Shown in pieces: positions 25,642 through 34,334 of a stretch of 45,212 nucleotides of DNA. Each line of letters begins with the position of its first letter. The first letter of the stretch is position 1. The DNA is taken from NCBI GenBank assembly GCA_903828145.1, contig CAIKKY010000009.1:1-45212 (forward strand), in the 5' to 3' direction. The translations under genes and the position numbers were made by a program. This DNA is from an uncultured Hyphomicrobiales bacterium. GTDB lineage: Bacteria > Pseudomonadota > Alphaproteobacteria > Rhizobiales > Devosiaceae. The notes under the pieces were generated by a model. The model saw nothing but the letters and a program-made list of their open reading frames with translations, was not told the origin of the DNA and searched no databases.

Positions 25642-26600
25642 CCGGGGCGCCGCTGCTCTCGGTTGTTGTGCCAGTGTACCGCGAAGCGGGAAACATTGCG
25701 CCCTTTCTGGCACGGCTTGAGTCGACGCTCGACGGAGCCGGGATCCGATACGAAATCATTTTTGCGCTCGATCCGTCGCCGGACACGACCGAGGCGGAAA
25801 TTCGCGCGGCTATCGCGCGGAACAGCGCCATCCGGCTTCTGCTTTTTTCGCGCCGCTTCGGGCAGCCCCCGGCGACCTTGGCCGGGCTGGCGGCTGCGGT
25901 GGGCGATTTCGCTGTGGTGATCGATGTCGACCTGCAGGACCCACCCGAGTTGATCCCCCTGATGCTGGCCCGTGCCACCGAGGGGGCGGATGTGGTCTAT
26001 GCGCGGCGGCGCAGCCGGGCGGGCGAGACGATCATCAAACGGATGATCGCGGCTGTGGGCTACAGTCTCATCGCGCGCTTTGCCGAGGTACCAATCCCGC
26101 CCAATACCGGCGACTTCCGGGTTCTGTCGCGTCGGGTCATCACGCATGTGCTGAGCTTGCGGGAGACGCATGGCTTCCTGCGGGGTCTCGTCGCGCTTGT
26201 CGGCTTCAGCCAGGCCGAGGTGCTCTATGACCGGGCGCCGCGTTTTGCCGGTCGTGGGCATTACAACAGGCTGACGGGCTCGATCCGGATCGGGCTCAAC
26301 GGGCTCGTGAGTTTTTCCAACCGGCCGCTGCAGATATTATGGCTCATCGGCTTCGGTCTGATGGCTGGGGCGCTGTGCATGGCGCTGGCTGCACGTGTTG
26401 GCTTTGGTTCGCCCGGGGCGGCGGTCATGGTGCATGTGGGCCTTGTGGGGCTCCAGTTCACCGGCCTCGGGCTCATCGGCGAATATATCGGCCGCATCTA
26501 TGATGAGGTGAAGGGGCGGCCACCCTATATCATTGCCGAACGGGTCAATTTCGATCAGCCCCCCAAGGGCGGCGCAGGCGGTGAAAAAAACGAGGCGTAA
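25638..26600 (+). CDS. Polyprenyl-phosphate glycosyltransferase, GtrB/ArnC/DPM1-like
   Basis: 320-aa GT2 enzyme. It begins LLSVVVPVYREAGNI and has DVDLQDPPEL near 95 as the metal-binding motif, followed by NTGDFRVLSRRV, all typical of GtrB/DPM1. There are two hydrophobic helices at about 230-285 (ILWLIGFGLMAGALCMALAA; VGLVGLQFTGLGLIGEYIG) and a GRIYDEVKGRP segment. The enzyme charges undecaprenyl phosphate with a sugar on the cytoplasmic face, providing donor for GT-C transferases on the outside. The locus has three polytopic membrane proteins that could use it (29831, 31456, 35147). It is coupled to the upstream fusion by a 4-nt overlap. Its 3' end overlaps the convergent GT9 fusion by 46 bp. 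Confidence 0.88.
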   Translation: MTGAPLLSVVVPVYREAGNIAPFLARLESTLDGAGIRYEIIFALDPSPDTTEAEIRAAIARNSAIRLLLFSRRFGQPPATLAGLAAAVGDFAVVIDVDLQDPPELIPLMLARATEGADVVYARRRSRAGETIIKRMIAAVGYSLIARFAEVPIPPNTGDFRVLSRRVITHVLSLRETHGFLRGLVALVGFSQAEVLYDRAPRFAGRGHYNRLTGSIRIGLNGLVSFSNRPLQILWLIGFGLMAGALCMALAARVGFGSPGAAVMVHVGLVGLQFTGLGLIGEYIGRIYDEVKGRPPYIIAERVNFDQPPKGGAGGEKNEA

Positions 26601-29086
26601 GGGGGCAGGGCCCGGATCAGGTCAAGGTTCGATGCGGCCCTCAGGGCCATGACCCGGCGCTGCGCGGCCAGGTGCGCCAGCCGCGCCGGTCGGGTTGCCA
26701 ACGCGTCCTCAAGGACACTCACCAGCGCGTCGGGATCAAGCGCGCTCATGCTGCCGAGGCTGGGAATATCGATCTCGTCCGCCAGGTCGCGCTGCTTGTC
26801 GCCGCGCGGAATGCTGACCGGCAGCGTGCCGGCAAGGACCGACTGGACGATGACGTGGTAGCGCTGGGACAGCGTTATCTCCGCGCGCGAGAGGAGGGCG
26901 ATGGCTTCGTCCGGTGCCCAATAGCGGGGCGGCACGAAAATCGGCTCGCGCGCTAGTCGGGCGGCCAGATCCTGTGCTGCTGCCCTATCGAAAAACTCAC
27001 CCGGCCGACACTCATTGCAGTAAAGCGCAATGCGCATCCCGGTCCGGGTCGCTAGGGTATTGAGTGCCTTGGCGAGGGCCGATCGAGCCGACGTATGGTG
27101 GCGATAGGTCAGGTTGACCGGGTTCACGACCAGCACACGGTCCCCGGGATCCAGGCCGAGGTCGGCCCACTGCGCGGCGGCCCAGAGCCGCAGGTCGCGG
27201 TGCGGCTGGTGCAGCCATGCCCAATCGGCACCCACATGCACGGTGTCGGGGGCGCAGCCAAGGGCGACTAGGCGGCTCTTGCAGGCCGCGCTGCGCACGC
27301 TCCAGCTCCGGATCGGCCGGAAGGCATCCTCGAACAGGGCGTGACCCTCGGCTGACAGCAACTGCTCGATCCCGACGCCAAGGGCATCCACGGGGCGTCC
27401 TTCAGCGTGAAACGCTCTGAGCCGGTCCGCAATGAACTGCAGGGGAAAATGCGTGCCCTCGGCGTCGGCCACCGGCGTACCGCCCACAAGAAGGCCCGGC
27501 AGATGGAGCCCTGCGGTTTCGACGCGGGTCCAGTCCACGGGCCGGTAGCGGTGGCGGGCGGGGTAAAGGGCACGGCTCTCGGCGGCGGCGGGGAACAGCG
27601 CCACATCAAGCGCGAGGGTTGGCGGCATCTGCTGCCAGAACGCCTCGGCCATCAGCTCGTCACCAATATTGCCGGCCCCGAGCCCCGTGCTGATCGCAAT
27701 CGCGACCGGCACTGGGACATCAGGCGGCGGTTCTCTGCCGGATTGCAGGGCGGTAATGACATCGAGCCGCCGGGCGGCCTCGGTGTGCAATGCTTTGACC
27801 AGCGTCAGCCGTTCAGCGGCGGCAGCGCTCTGGATCTCAACTTCGCGGTGCAATGTTAGGGCATCGTCCTCGAGGGAGCGGGTCTGGCGGCGAAGCGCCT
27901 GATAGCTGTCGCTTGCTGCGGCCATGAGGGGCAAGGAGACACTCTCTGGGGCGGCGAGTTCATTGAGGCGCGGCGGGGCTATGGGGTTGGCCAACGCGGC
28001 CGCGAGCGCGGCGGTTACATCAGCGGGCGCAATGGCTTCGACGCAGAGAGCGCGCCCGAATGGGCAGTCCCAATCGCAGCCGAAGCACGGCAAAGGGGCG
28101 ACAAGGCCGATCGCACCCGGTCCCCAGGGCGCATAGGCGGGCCAGCGGCCGCCGCCACCGAACAGCGCAACGCCCGGTCGGCCATAGGCCTGTGCCACAT
28201 GCATGGGGCCGGTGTCATTGCTGAGCCACAGCCGCGACAGGGCCATGAGACCGGCGGTGAGCCCGATCTCATCGGCACCGGCCGCCACGATCCGGACGGT
28301 TGCGGGGGGCAGGGCCGCCGCAATGGTTTCAAGCAGTGGTCGCTCGTCGTCGCTGCCGATCAGCAGCACGGGCATGGGCCAATCGCTGAGGACGCTGATG
28401 AAGGCCGATGCGGGCCAGCGCTTGATCGGCGTTGTGCCAGCGCCGCCGGGACAGCAGATCAGGTAGGTGTCGGGGACAAGTCCAAGCGCTTCGAGCCGGG
28501 CGCGGGCCGGGTCTTCCAGTCGGGGCGCGAGCGGCACAGGTCCGGTGTCGTCAAGACCGATCCCAAGGTGGCCCAGCCAGTGGCCGTGCCGTTGGCGTTC
28601 GTGAAGCCGCGGGGGCGCATCGTGGAGCCAGCGGATCGGCGGCAGGGCGCGACCAAGGCGCGACAGCAAGAGGGTCGCAAGGGCATGGCCCCGGTTGTCG
28701 TGGCCGGGACTGGTCTGCGCCAGGGGGACGTCCCCGAGGAGGGCGGCGACAACCGGGGGAAACCAGCTGGAGCGCAGACCGGCGTCGATCACCAGGGCGG
28801 CGCTGCGCCCGGCGAGTTGGGCCTCAAGCGCCTTCAGATGGCGATCAAGCGCAGCATCGGGAGCCGCCCAGGATTCCGGGCTAAATCCGATGGTGATCAC
28901 ATCGTCTGGCGCCTCCGGCCACAGGCTCACCGTGGCGGCGACCGCGGCGCGACAGACGAGAATCAGCCGGTCGGCTGGCCGCGCCCGCTTGAGGGCCCGG
29001 GCGGCATCGGCGAGGAGCATGAGATCACCGATCCCGCCGAGGGCGCAAAGAACGATGTCGCCCGCGGGCAGCGAAGGACTATCCAT
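26555..29086 (-). CDS. GT9 heptosyltransferase-like / polysaccharide pyruvyl transferase fusion
   Basis: 843 aa. Residues 1-365 are a GT9 (LPS-heptosyltransferase-type) GT-B domain: ALGGIGDLMLLADAARALK, CCPGGAGTTPIKRWP (211-225), SNDTGPMHVA (289-298), and a Cys cluster at 334/337/341/348. Residues about 390-448 are a coiled-coil-like linker rich in Leu, Glu and Arg. Residues about 460-843 match polysaccharide pyruvyl transferases (CsaB/WcaK type): GLGAGNIGDELMAEAF (468-483), and later LSQRYHVIVQSVLAGTLPV. The predicted activities are transfer of heptose or a related sugar and addition of a pyruvate ketal. The start at 29086 overlaps the GmhA stop by one base (TAATG); an upstream frame opening at 29428 is read inside gmhA and is rejected. 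The fusion is unusual. Confidence 0.85.
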   Translation of the reverse strand: MDSPSLPAGDIVLCALGGIGDLMLLADAARALKRARPADRLILVCRAAVAATVSLWPEAPDDVITIGFSPESWAAPDAALDRHLKALEAQLAGRSAALVIDAGLRSSWFPPVVAALLGDVPLAQTSPGHDNRGHALATLLLSRLGRALPPIRWLHDAPPRLHERQRHGHWLGHLGIGLDDTGPVPLAPRLEDPARARLEALGLVPDTYLICCPGGAGTTPIKRWPASAFISVLSDWPMPVLLIGSDDERPLLETIAAALPPATVRIVAAGADEIGLTAGLMALSRLWLSNDTGPMHVAQAYGRPGVALFGGGGRWPAYAPWGPGAIGLVAPLPCFGCDWDCPFGRALCVEAIAPADVTAALAAALANPIAPPRLNELAAPESVSLPLMAAASDSYQALRRQTRSLEDDALTLHREVEIQSAAAAERLTLVKALHTEAARRLDVITALQSGREPPPDVPVPVAIAISTGLGAGNIGDELMAEAFWQQMPPTLALDVALFPAAAESRALYPARHRYRPVDWTRVETAGLHLPGLLVGGTPVADAEGTHFPLQFIADRLRAFHAEGRPVDALGVGIEQLLSAEGHALFEDAFRPIRSWSVRSAACKSRLVALGCAPDTVHVGADWAWLHQPHRDLRLWAAAQWADLGLDPGDRVLVVNPVNLTYRHHTSARSALAKALNTLATRTGMRIALYCNECRPGEFFDRAAAQDLAARLAREPIFVPPRYWAPDEAIALLSRAEITLSQRYHVIVQSVLAGTLPVSIPRGDKQRDLADEIDIPSLGSMSALDPDALVSVLEDALATRPARLAHLAAQRRVMALRAASNLDLIRALPPYASFFSPPAPPLGG

Positions 29087-29703
29087 TACGCGGTAGCGGC
29101 AACGGGCGCCCGCGTCCGTTCCCACAGGGTCTCGTGCCGCTTCAGGGCGGGGTGGCTGACGATGAGATGCCACAGGACGGCCTGAAACGCCTCGACATGG
29201 GGGGTGACAAGCGCGGGATCGACGGTGGGCACAAGCACGGCCGCGTCTGCCACGGTCGCGGTAAAGCCGCCATCGCGCCCGAGCACCGCCGCGATGCGAG
29301 CGCCACGCGCCCGGGCCAGACGCAGCGCCTCGATGATGTTGGGCGACACCTCGGGGGTCTCGCTGCCGCCGCCGACGGAGAATACAAAGACCAGATCGGT
29401 GGGGCCAACGCGGCTCACTTCGAGCCATCCGGCATAGGTCGATCGCCAGCCGTCATCATTGGTGCGCGCCGTGATCTCGGCGACGTTATCGCTGGGGGCA
29501 TAGCATTCGAGGCCGACGATTTTGCGGAAGTCATTCACAGCGTGGCTGGCGTTTGCCGCGCTACCGCCAACCCCCAAAAAGAATACCCGACCTTCGGCGT
29601 CGCGCACGCGCACAAACTCATCCACCAGATTTTGTATATCGGCGGGGGAAATACTGCGGGCAATTTTGGCCGTCTGTTCAAGATAGAGAGTGATGAATTC
29701 CAT
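29086..29703 (-). CDS. gmhA: Sedoheptulose-7-phosphate isomerase-like SIS protein (GmhA)
   Basis: 205-aa single-SIS-domain protein of GmhA length (E. coli about 192). FFLGVGGSAANASHAVNDF (41-59) matches the GmhA substrate loop GxGGSAADAxHxAxE, although the usual Glu is replaced by an Asp context. VFVFSVGGGSETPEVSPNI follows. GmhA converts sedoheptulose 7-phosphate to D-glycero-D-manno-heptose 7-phosphate, the substrate of HddA. The start ATG at 29703 is preferred over a TTG at 29718; neither has a clear ribosome site. It is followed by the GT9 fusion with a 1-nt overlap, which links heptose synthesis to a heptosyltransferase-like enzyme. The VGGGSETPE loop differs from the classical SGNSxN form, so the substrate may differ. 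Confidence 0.78.
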   Translation of the reverse strand: MEFITLYLEQTAKIARSISPADIQNLVDEFVRVRDAEGRVFFLGVGGSAANASHAVNDFRKIVGLECYAPSDNVAEITARTNDDGWRSTYAGWLEVSRVGPTDLVFVFSVGGGSETPEVSPNIIEALRLARARGARIAAVLGRDGGFTATVADAAVLVPTVDPALVTPHVEAFQAVLWHLIVSHPALKRHETLWERTRAPVAATA

Positions 29704-29830
29704 TGGACCCGCACGCAAATTCTGGACTCGGTTATGACTTTGCCGAAAGGATAGTTTAACATCTTCCCATCCGCAAACACTGCGCTACCTGTCTGGGGCA
29801 GGGGGGTCTGAACAGGAGCAATCATCCAGA

Positions 29831-31459
29831 ATGGTCCGTCATGCCGGACAGGCGCCAACGCGTATCGGTCGCCTTGATCTGCTGCTGTTCTGCGCCGTCC
29901 TCGCTATCGAGGCTGTGCTGTTTTTGGTCTACGCCGAGCGGGAAATTCTCTGGCACCAGCCCGAGAATTACGATCAGGCCGTGTACCTGGTCAGCAGCTA
30001 CCAGATCGAACGGGCCCTTCGCGGCGGTGATTTCGCGGGCATGTGGCCCCTTCTTGCCTATTCCGTCGATATGGCGTTGCAGGTGGAAGGCGCCGTGCTG
30101 GGCCTTGTGTTCAATAGCGACAGATTGGCTCGGCTGGCGGTCAATTTCCTGGTCTTTGCTGCGGCGCAGGGCGCCCTGGTGATGACGGTCTGGCGCCTGA
30201 CTGGCCAGCGGCTCTTTGCGGTCGCGACCCTGGGCCTGTGGCTGTCGCAACTGTGGTGGTGGCAGGCAGCAGGTGGGCTTTTTGACTTTCGCGCCGATTT
30301 TTCGGCGGCCTGTCTTTTCGGCATCTGGGTGTGCGCGATGGTGACGGCCCCCGGGCGGCCGCTGGGGCGTGCTGTGGCGCTCTGCGTTGCGGCGGCCCTG
30401 GCGGTGGTGCTGCAGCGGATTGTTGCCGCGAGCTATATTATCGCGATCCTGGCCGGATTCTCTCTCGTGAGCATCCTCGCGGCCCTTGGCGCGCCGGGGC
30501 GAGAGGCGCAGCGTCGGCTCCAGCACACACTGTGGACCTTTGCGCTGATGGTGGCGCTGGTTGCGCTCTATGGTGGCCTCAAATGGCCGCAGGTGTCAGA
30601 ATACTATGTCCTCGGCCACCTTGTGGGCGATGAAAAGCTTGCTCGCGCCCATGAGCTGGGCCTGTTTTCGCTGGTGGACCATCTGGTGTTTTACTGGCGC
30701 AATCTGGCTGACACCCAGGCCGGGGTCGGCTTCATGGGCCTTGCTGCACTGGCGCTTGCGGTGAGTGCGGTGGTGTCCGCTGGCGGGGTGCGTCGGCTCT
30801 GGCCGCAGATCGTGCTCTGCGCCCTCGCGGTCGTCGGCCCGCTCGCCATTCTTGGTATCGACGTATCGAAATCGACAGTGGTCGCTTCGATTGTCGGTAT
30901 GCCGCTGGCGATCGGGGTTGGTCTTGTGGCCTCGGCCAGCACGCTGCACCTGCCGAAACTTGGGCGCGCGCTGGCTATGGTTCTGGCGCTCGGCGGGGGC
31001 GCAAATGCGCTCTGGCACTGGGCTCAACCGCTTTATAGCGATGCGCGGCGTGATCTTACGGCCGTTACTGATCTCGCCCTGGCCGTCCATGAGGCGATGC
31101 TCCGCAGCGGCCTTGTGGACCAGGCGACGCTCTCGGTTGACGCCATGAGTCCGCTCATCAACGCCGCGGCCATGACCGTGACCATTCATGAACGGACCGG
31201 CGCTTTGCCGACACTCCACATGGGCCTCGGTGCGCATGTCGATGCGATTGACAGTGCGACCCACGCGGCTGATCTGGCCCGATCGCAGATGGTGATTACC
31301 ACCCCCTTTGCGGGGCTTGGGGAACTGCCCTTTGATCGCAGCATGCGCGCGCTGGCCCCTCAGTTCGCGGCCATAGTCGCGCGGGATTTCACCCTTGCGG
31401 CAACATTCCCCCTCAGCGCAGGCGCTGTGCGGCTTTACGTGCGGCGGGCCGCGCCGTGA
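29831..31459 (+). CDS. Polytopic membrane protein, GT-C-like
   Basis: 542 aa. An N-terminal hydrophobic helix (LLLFCAVLAIEAVLFLVYAE) is followed by an acidic external-type loop (WHQPENYDQAVYLVSSYQI) containing Asp and Glu residues. About nine to ten further membrane segments reach to residue 400, and a soluble C-terminal domain covers about 405-542. This layout, with an early acidic loop, resembles GT-C transferases of the GT39/ArnT type, which use polyprenyl-phosphate sugars. The GtrB-like gene at 25638 could supply the donor. No family signature is decisive. The ATG at 29831 follows AGGAG at 29814-29818. The next gene starts at a GTG within the stop (GTGA). Confidence 0.62.
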   Translation: MVRHAGQAPTRIGRLDLLLFCAVLAIEAVLFLVYAEREILWHQPENYDQAVYLVSSYQIERALRGGDFAGMWPLLAYSVDMALQVEGAVLGLVFNSDRLARLAVNFLVFAAAQGALVMTVWRLTGQRLFAVATLGLWLSQLWWWQAAGGLFDFRADFSAACLFGIWVCAMVTAPGRPLGRAVALCVAAALAVVLQRIVAASYIIAILAGFSLVSILAALGAPGREAQRRLQHTLWTFALMVALVALYGGLKWPQVSEYYVLGHLVGDEKLARAHELGLFSLVDHLVFYWRNLADTQAGVGFMGLAALALAVSAVVSAGGVRRLWPQIVLCALAVVGPLAILGIDVSKSTVVASIVGMPLAIGVGLVASASTLHLPKLGRALAMVLALGGGANALWHWAQPLYSDARRDLTAVTDLALAVHEAMLRSGLVDQATLSVDAMSPLINAAAMTVTIHERTGALPTLHMGLGAHVDAIDSATHAADLARSQMVITTPFAGLGELPFDRSMRALAPQFAAIVARDFTLAATFPLSAGAVRLYVRRAAP

Positions 31460-33393
31460 CCCTGCTTTTCGGCACCCTGTGCTTTTTCGCCTTCTGTTTT
31501 CTTGTCGGGTGGCCACTGTCGCATCTGCTGCCGCATCGCGACCCTGACCCCTGGCTGACGCCGGTCATCGGGTTCGGGGCTATGACCCTCGCCATCGCCG
31601 GGCTCTATGGCGCGGGGGTGCCTGTGGACGCGGCCGCAGTGCTGGTGCTGGTTCTCGCGGCTGCGGCTCTCGTCCTCCTCCGGTCTTTGCATCGGCTCAG
31701 GCCGCTGCGTCCGGGGCGTTGGGGTGCGCTTGTCATGCTGGTGCTCGTCGGGTTGACGGCTGCGCCCGGGCTCACCGGGGGCGACCAATTCCGCGTCTTT
31801 CAGACCCCGGACAGCCATCGCGTCATGGCCCCAGAAGGGGACGTCCCGCTGGACAGTTCTGCCGTTTTCGGTGCGCGCTCCAAGGCAGAGGAGTACCCGG
31901 CGGTTGGCCTGACCTTCGCCGCTCTCGCGAGCCTCCTGCACCGTCCGGAGGCTGAAATCGCCTATGCCTATGGTGCCGCGCTGCAGGCGCTCCTCGGTTT
32001 CGCGATGGTGTTTTTCCTCTCAGCCTTCACCCGCTCGAAGCACCGGGCCGCCGCCGCGGGAGCGGCCTTTGCGCTCGGATTTTTCGGGCAACTGGCGCTG
32101 GATCTTGCTGCGTGGAGCCAATTGGCGGGCCTATCCCTGGGGCTGGCGGCGCTCGGGCTGGTGCTGCGCTACGGCTTGCGACCGGCGGTCCTCGTCGGGC
32201 TTTGCGGGGCCGCCCTCTTTGTCGTGTCTCCCGAGGGGCTGGCTGTCTTCGGCCTGGAGGTCCTGCCGATTCTGTGGTGGCGCGGCCGCGCTGCTGGCCG
32301 GGCCTTCCGGGGGCAGATGGTCCGGGCGGTGGCTACCGCGCTGGTGCTGGCGGCCCCGGGGCTGGTGGGTAGTGCCGTGACTCTTGTGCGGCAGACCGGA
32401 GTCGGCGCTGCCGAGGCGGCCGGGTGGTCGGGCGCGTTCTCTGGTTTTCTCATGGGTCAGGCCAGCTCGGCCTTCGCGCCCTTGCCTGACCATGTGTCGA
32501 CGCCGGATCTCCTCGTCGGTTTCGCTCATGCCGGGGTCAGTGTTGTTGCCGGACTCATGGGACTTTATCCCCTGACTGCGCCAGGCAGTCTCGAGACCCT
32601 GGGACTGGCGGGGTTCGTCGCGCTGCTGATCGTTTCCACGTTTGGCTCGGGCGCTGCGCGGGCTGGGCTCGTGACCCGGGCGTTGGCGATGAGCGGGGTT
32701 CTGGGGCTTTTGCTTTTCGGGCTGGGTCACCTCGCGATGGCCGGGACGGTCTGGCTGATGGCTTCGCCGCTGCTTTTTGCGGTGCTGGTCAGACCCTGGG
32801 TTGGGTCAGCGACAGTTCAGCTTCGCGCGCTCCCGGCTCTCCTGTACCTCGGCATCGCGCTCTATAGCGGGGTCTGGCGGCCCGTTGCCGCGCTGTCGCC
32901 CGATGGCTGGGCGCATAGCCCGCTCTATCCGCTGCGATCAGAGGCCAAGGCGGACGCTGACCCGCTCGTGTGGCTCGGGCGTACTGGGGCGGTCGCTGAC
33001 TTCCTCAATGGTAAAACGCGTGAACTGGACTTCGTGGCCCTGCCCGAACCGCTGGTGGGGTTCCATGCGGCTGAAACCTATCAGGGGTCTCCGCTGCGCT
33101 GGACCGATGGACAGGCTGCGCTAATTGTGCCCGCTGCGGTCGGCGACCGTCCGTTGAGCCTGGATATTGCGCTTTGGCCGGTGCGTCTGCCGCAGACTCC
33201 GCTGACCATCCGGATCGACGGCGTGACCCGTTTCGAAGGTCTTCTGCCCGACGGTGCCTGGCAGGCCCATTATGATCTCCCCCGTTCAGGCCGGGCCGTG
33301 CGGATCGAAATCCTCTCGCCTTCGTTCCAGCCGACAGGTGATCCGCGCCGACTCGGCGTGGCTATCGCGCGGCTGGTGGTGAGCCGGCCATGA
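31456..33393 (+). CDS. Polytopic membrane protein with C-terminal beta module
   Basis: 645 aa. About eleven to twelve hydrophobic segments fill residues 1-480. A soluble loop at about 110-150 (GGDQFRVFQTPDSHRVMAPE) is a candidate catalytic loop. The tail from about 535 (GFHAAETYQGSPLRWTDG) is beta-rich and closes RRLGVAIARLVVSRP, like the C-terminal modules of the proteins at 5081, 23335 and 35147. A GT-C transferase or a polymerase/ligase is the likeliest class, with the beta module outside the membrane. I do not recognise the exact family. The GTG start at 31456 overlaps the previous stop by 4 nt, and the next gene begins at ATGA. Confidence 0.6.
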   Translation: MTLLFGTLCFFAFCFLVGWPLSHLLPHRDPDPWLTPVIGFGAMTLAIAGLYGAGVPVDAAAVLVLVLAAAALVLLRSLHRLRPLRPGRWGALVMLVLVGLTAAPGLTGGDQFRVFQTPDSHRVMAPEGDVPLDSSAVFGARSKAEEYPAVGLTFAALASLLHRPEAEIAYAYGAALQALLGFAMVFFLSAFTRSKHRAAAAGAAFALGFFGQLALDLAAWSQLAGLSLGLAALGLVLRYGLRPAVLVGLCGAALFVVSPEGLAVFGLEVLPILWWRGRAAGRAFRGQMVRAVATALVLAAPGLVGSAVTLVRQTGVGAAEAAGWSGAFSGFLMGQASSAFAPLPDHVSTPDLLVGFAHAGVSVVAGLMGLYPLTAPGSLETLGLAGFVALLIVSTFGSGAARAGLVTRALAMSGVLGLLLFGLGHLAMAGTVWLMASPLLFAVLVRPWVGSATVQLRALPALLYLGIALYSGVWRPVAALSPDGWAHSPLYPLRSEAKADADPLVWLGRTGAVADFLNGKTRELDFVALPEPLVGFHAAETYQGSPLRWTDGQAALIVPAAVGDRPLSLDIALWPVRLPQTPLTIRIDGVTRFEGLLPDGAWQAHYDLPRSGRAVRIEILSPSFQPTGDPRRLGVAIARLVVSRP

Positions 33394-34334
33394 CCGAAAT
33401 CGCGATCCAGCTGAGCGCATCGGCACTTGGCCTTGCCGGACCGGGAGACGCTCCGCTACGCCTGTTCAACCCGTCGCTCGCGCCCGATGGGGCGGGCTTT
33501 GTGCTCGCGTTCCGGGTTATCGGGGCGGCGGGGGAACGTCATATCGGCCTCTGTCGGCTGGATTCCGGGCTGGCCGTCGTGCCGGGCAGTCCGCGCCTGC
33601 TCAGTCCGGCGTTACGGATGCCGTCTGGCATGGCCAGCGACTGGTTCGCCGATCCGCGTCTTACCCTGTCTTCGGGGCGCCTCTTTCTGCACTGGAATAC
33701 CGGGTGGCAAGTGCCGGGCAACCAGCAATTTGTTGTGGAACTCGATCCGGTGAGCCTGCAGCCGGTCGCCCAGGCGCGGGCTCTGCGGCTGGTCACGGGT
33801 CAGCAGCCGATTGAAAAGAACTGGACGTTTTTTGGCGAGGGACTCAGCCACGCCGTCTATGCGCCGGACCCGCATCGCCTGGTTTGTCTGGCCGAGGAAA
33901 CGGCCGATGCCCTGATCTATGAAGAGGTGATCCGGCATGCTTGGCCCGACACGCCTTTTCAGCGCCGATACGGTGCCCTACGCGGGGGGGCGACGCCCGT
34001 ACTGAAAAATGGCCAGTATACGAGCATAGGCCATTGCGTGGTGCGCACTGCGCTGGGGGTGCGCTATGTGGCGGCCGCCTACCGCTTTGCGGCGCAATGG
34101 CCCTTTGCCCTAATGGCGCTGCCAACGACGATCCTGCCGCTGGCGCGGCCGACAGGGGCGGGCCTCATGCAGGCGGGATTCAATCCGGCCACCGAGCATG
34201 TCGTCTACCCAACCGGTGCACAGGACCGGGGGAATGACTGGATCGTGGCCTATGGCCTCAATGATGCCGAATGCCGCATTGCAACGATCTCTGAAGAGGA
34301 CCTTGCGGCGACCCTGCGGCCCGTCGTGTCTTAA
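33390..34334 (+). CDS. GH130/GH43-like five-bladed beta-propeller protein
   Basis: 314 aa, no signal peptide, so cytoplasmic. The blade-like order is FNPSLAPDGAGFVLAFRV (26-43), WFADPRLTLSSGRLFLHWN (85-103), EKNWTFFGEGLSHAVYAPDP (142-161), RGGATPVL, SIGHCVV, then VVYPTGAQDRGNDWIVAYGLND at the end. The EKNW and DPR motifs are those of GH130 mannoside phosphorylases and related GT108 enzymes, which act on mannosides with phosphate or GDP-mannose. In capsule loci such propellers may be glycosyltransferases or trimming enzymes; activity here is unknown. It is coupled to the membrane gene before it by ATGA. Its stop overlaps the convergent GT2-like gene by 4 nt. Confidence 0.72.
   Translation: MTEIAIQLSASALGLAGPGDAPLRLFNPSLAPDGAGFVLAFRVIGAAGERHIGLCRLDSGLAVVPGSPRLLSPALRMPSGMASDWFADPRLTLSSGRLFLHWNTGWQVPGNQQFVVELDPVSLQPVAQARALRLVTGQQPIEKNWTFFGEGLSHAVYAPDPHRLVCLAEETADALIYEEVIRHAWPDTPFQRRYGALRGGATPVLKNGQYTSIGHCVVRTALGVRYVAAAYRFAAQWPFALMALPTTILPLARPTGAGLMQAGFNPATEHVVYPTGAQDRGNDWIVAYGLNDAECRIATISEEDLAATLRPVVS

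Noticed and set aside
29087-29428. Longer N-terminus for the GT9 fusion starting at 29428
   Set aside because: The extra 114 residues are Arg/Pro-rich and read inside gmhA in another frame. The ATG at 29086 overlaps the gmhA stop and gives the normal GT9 start.
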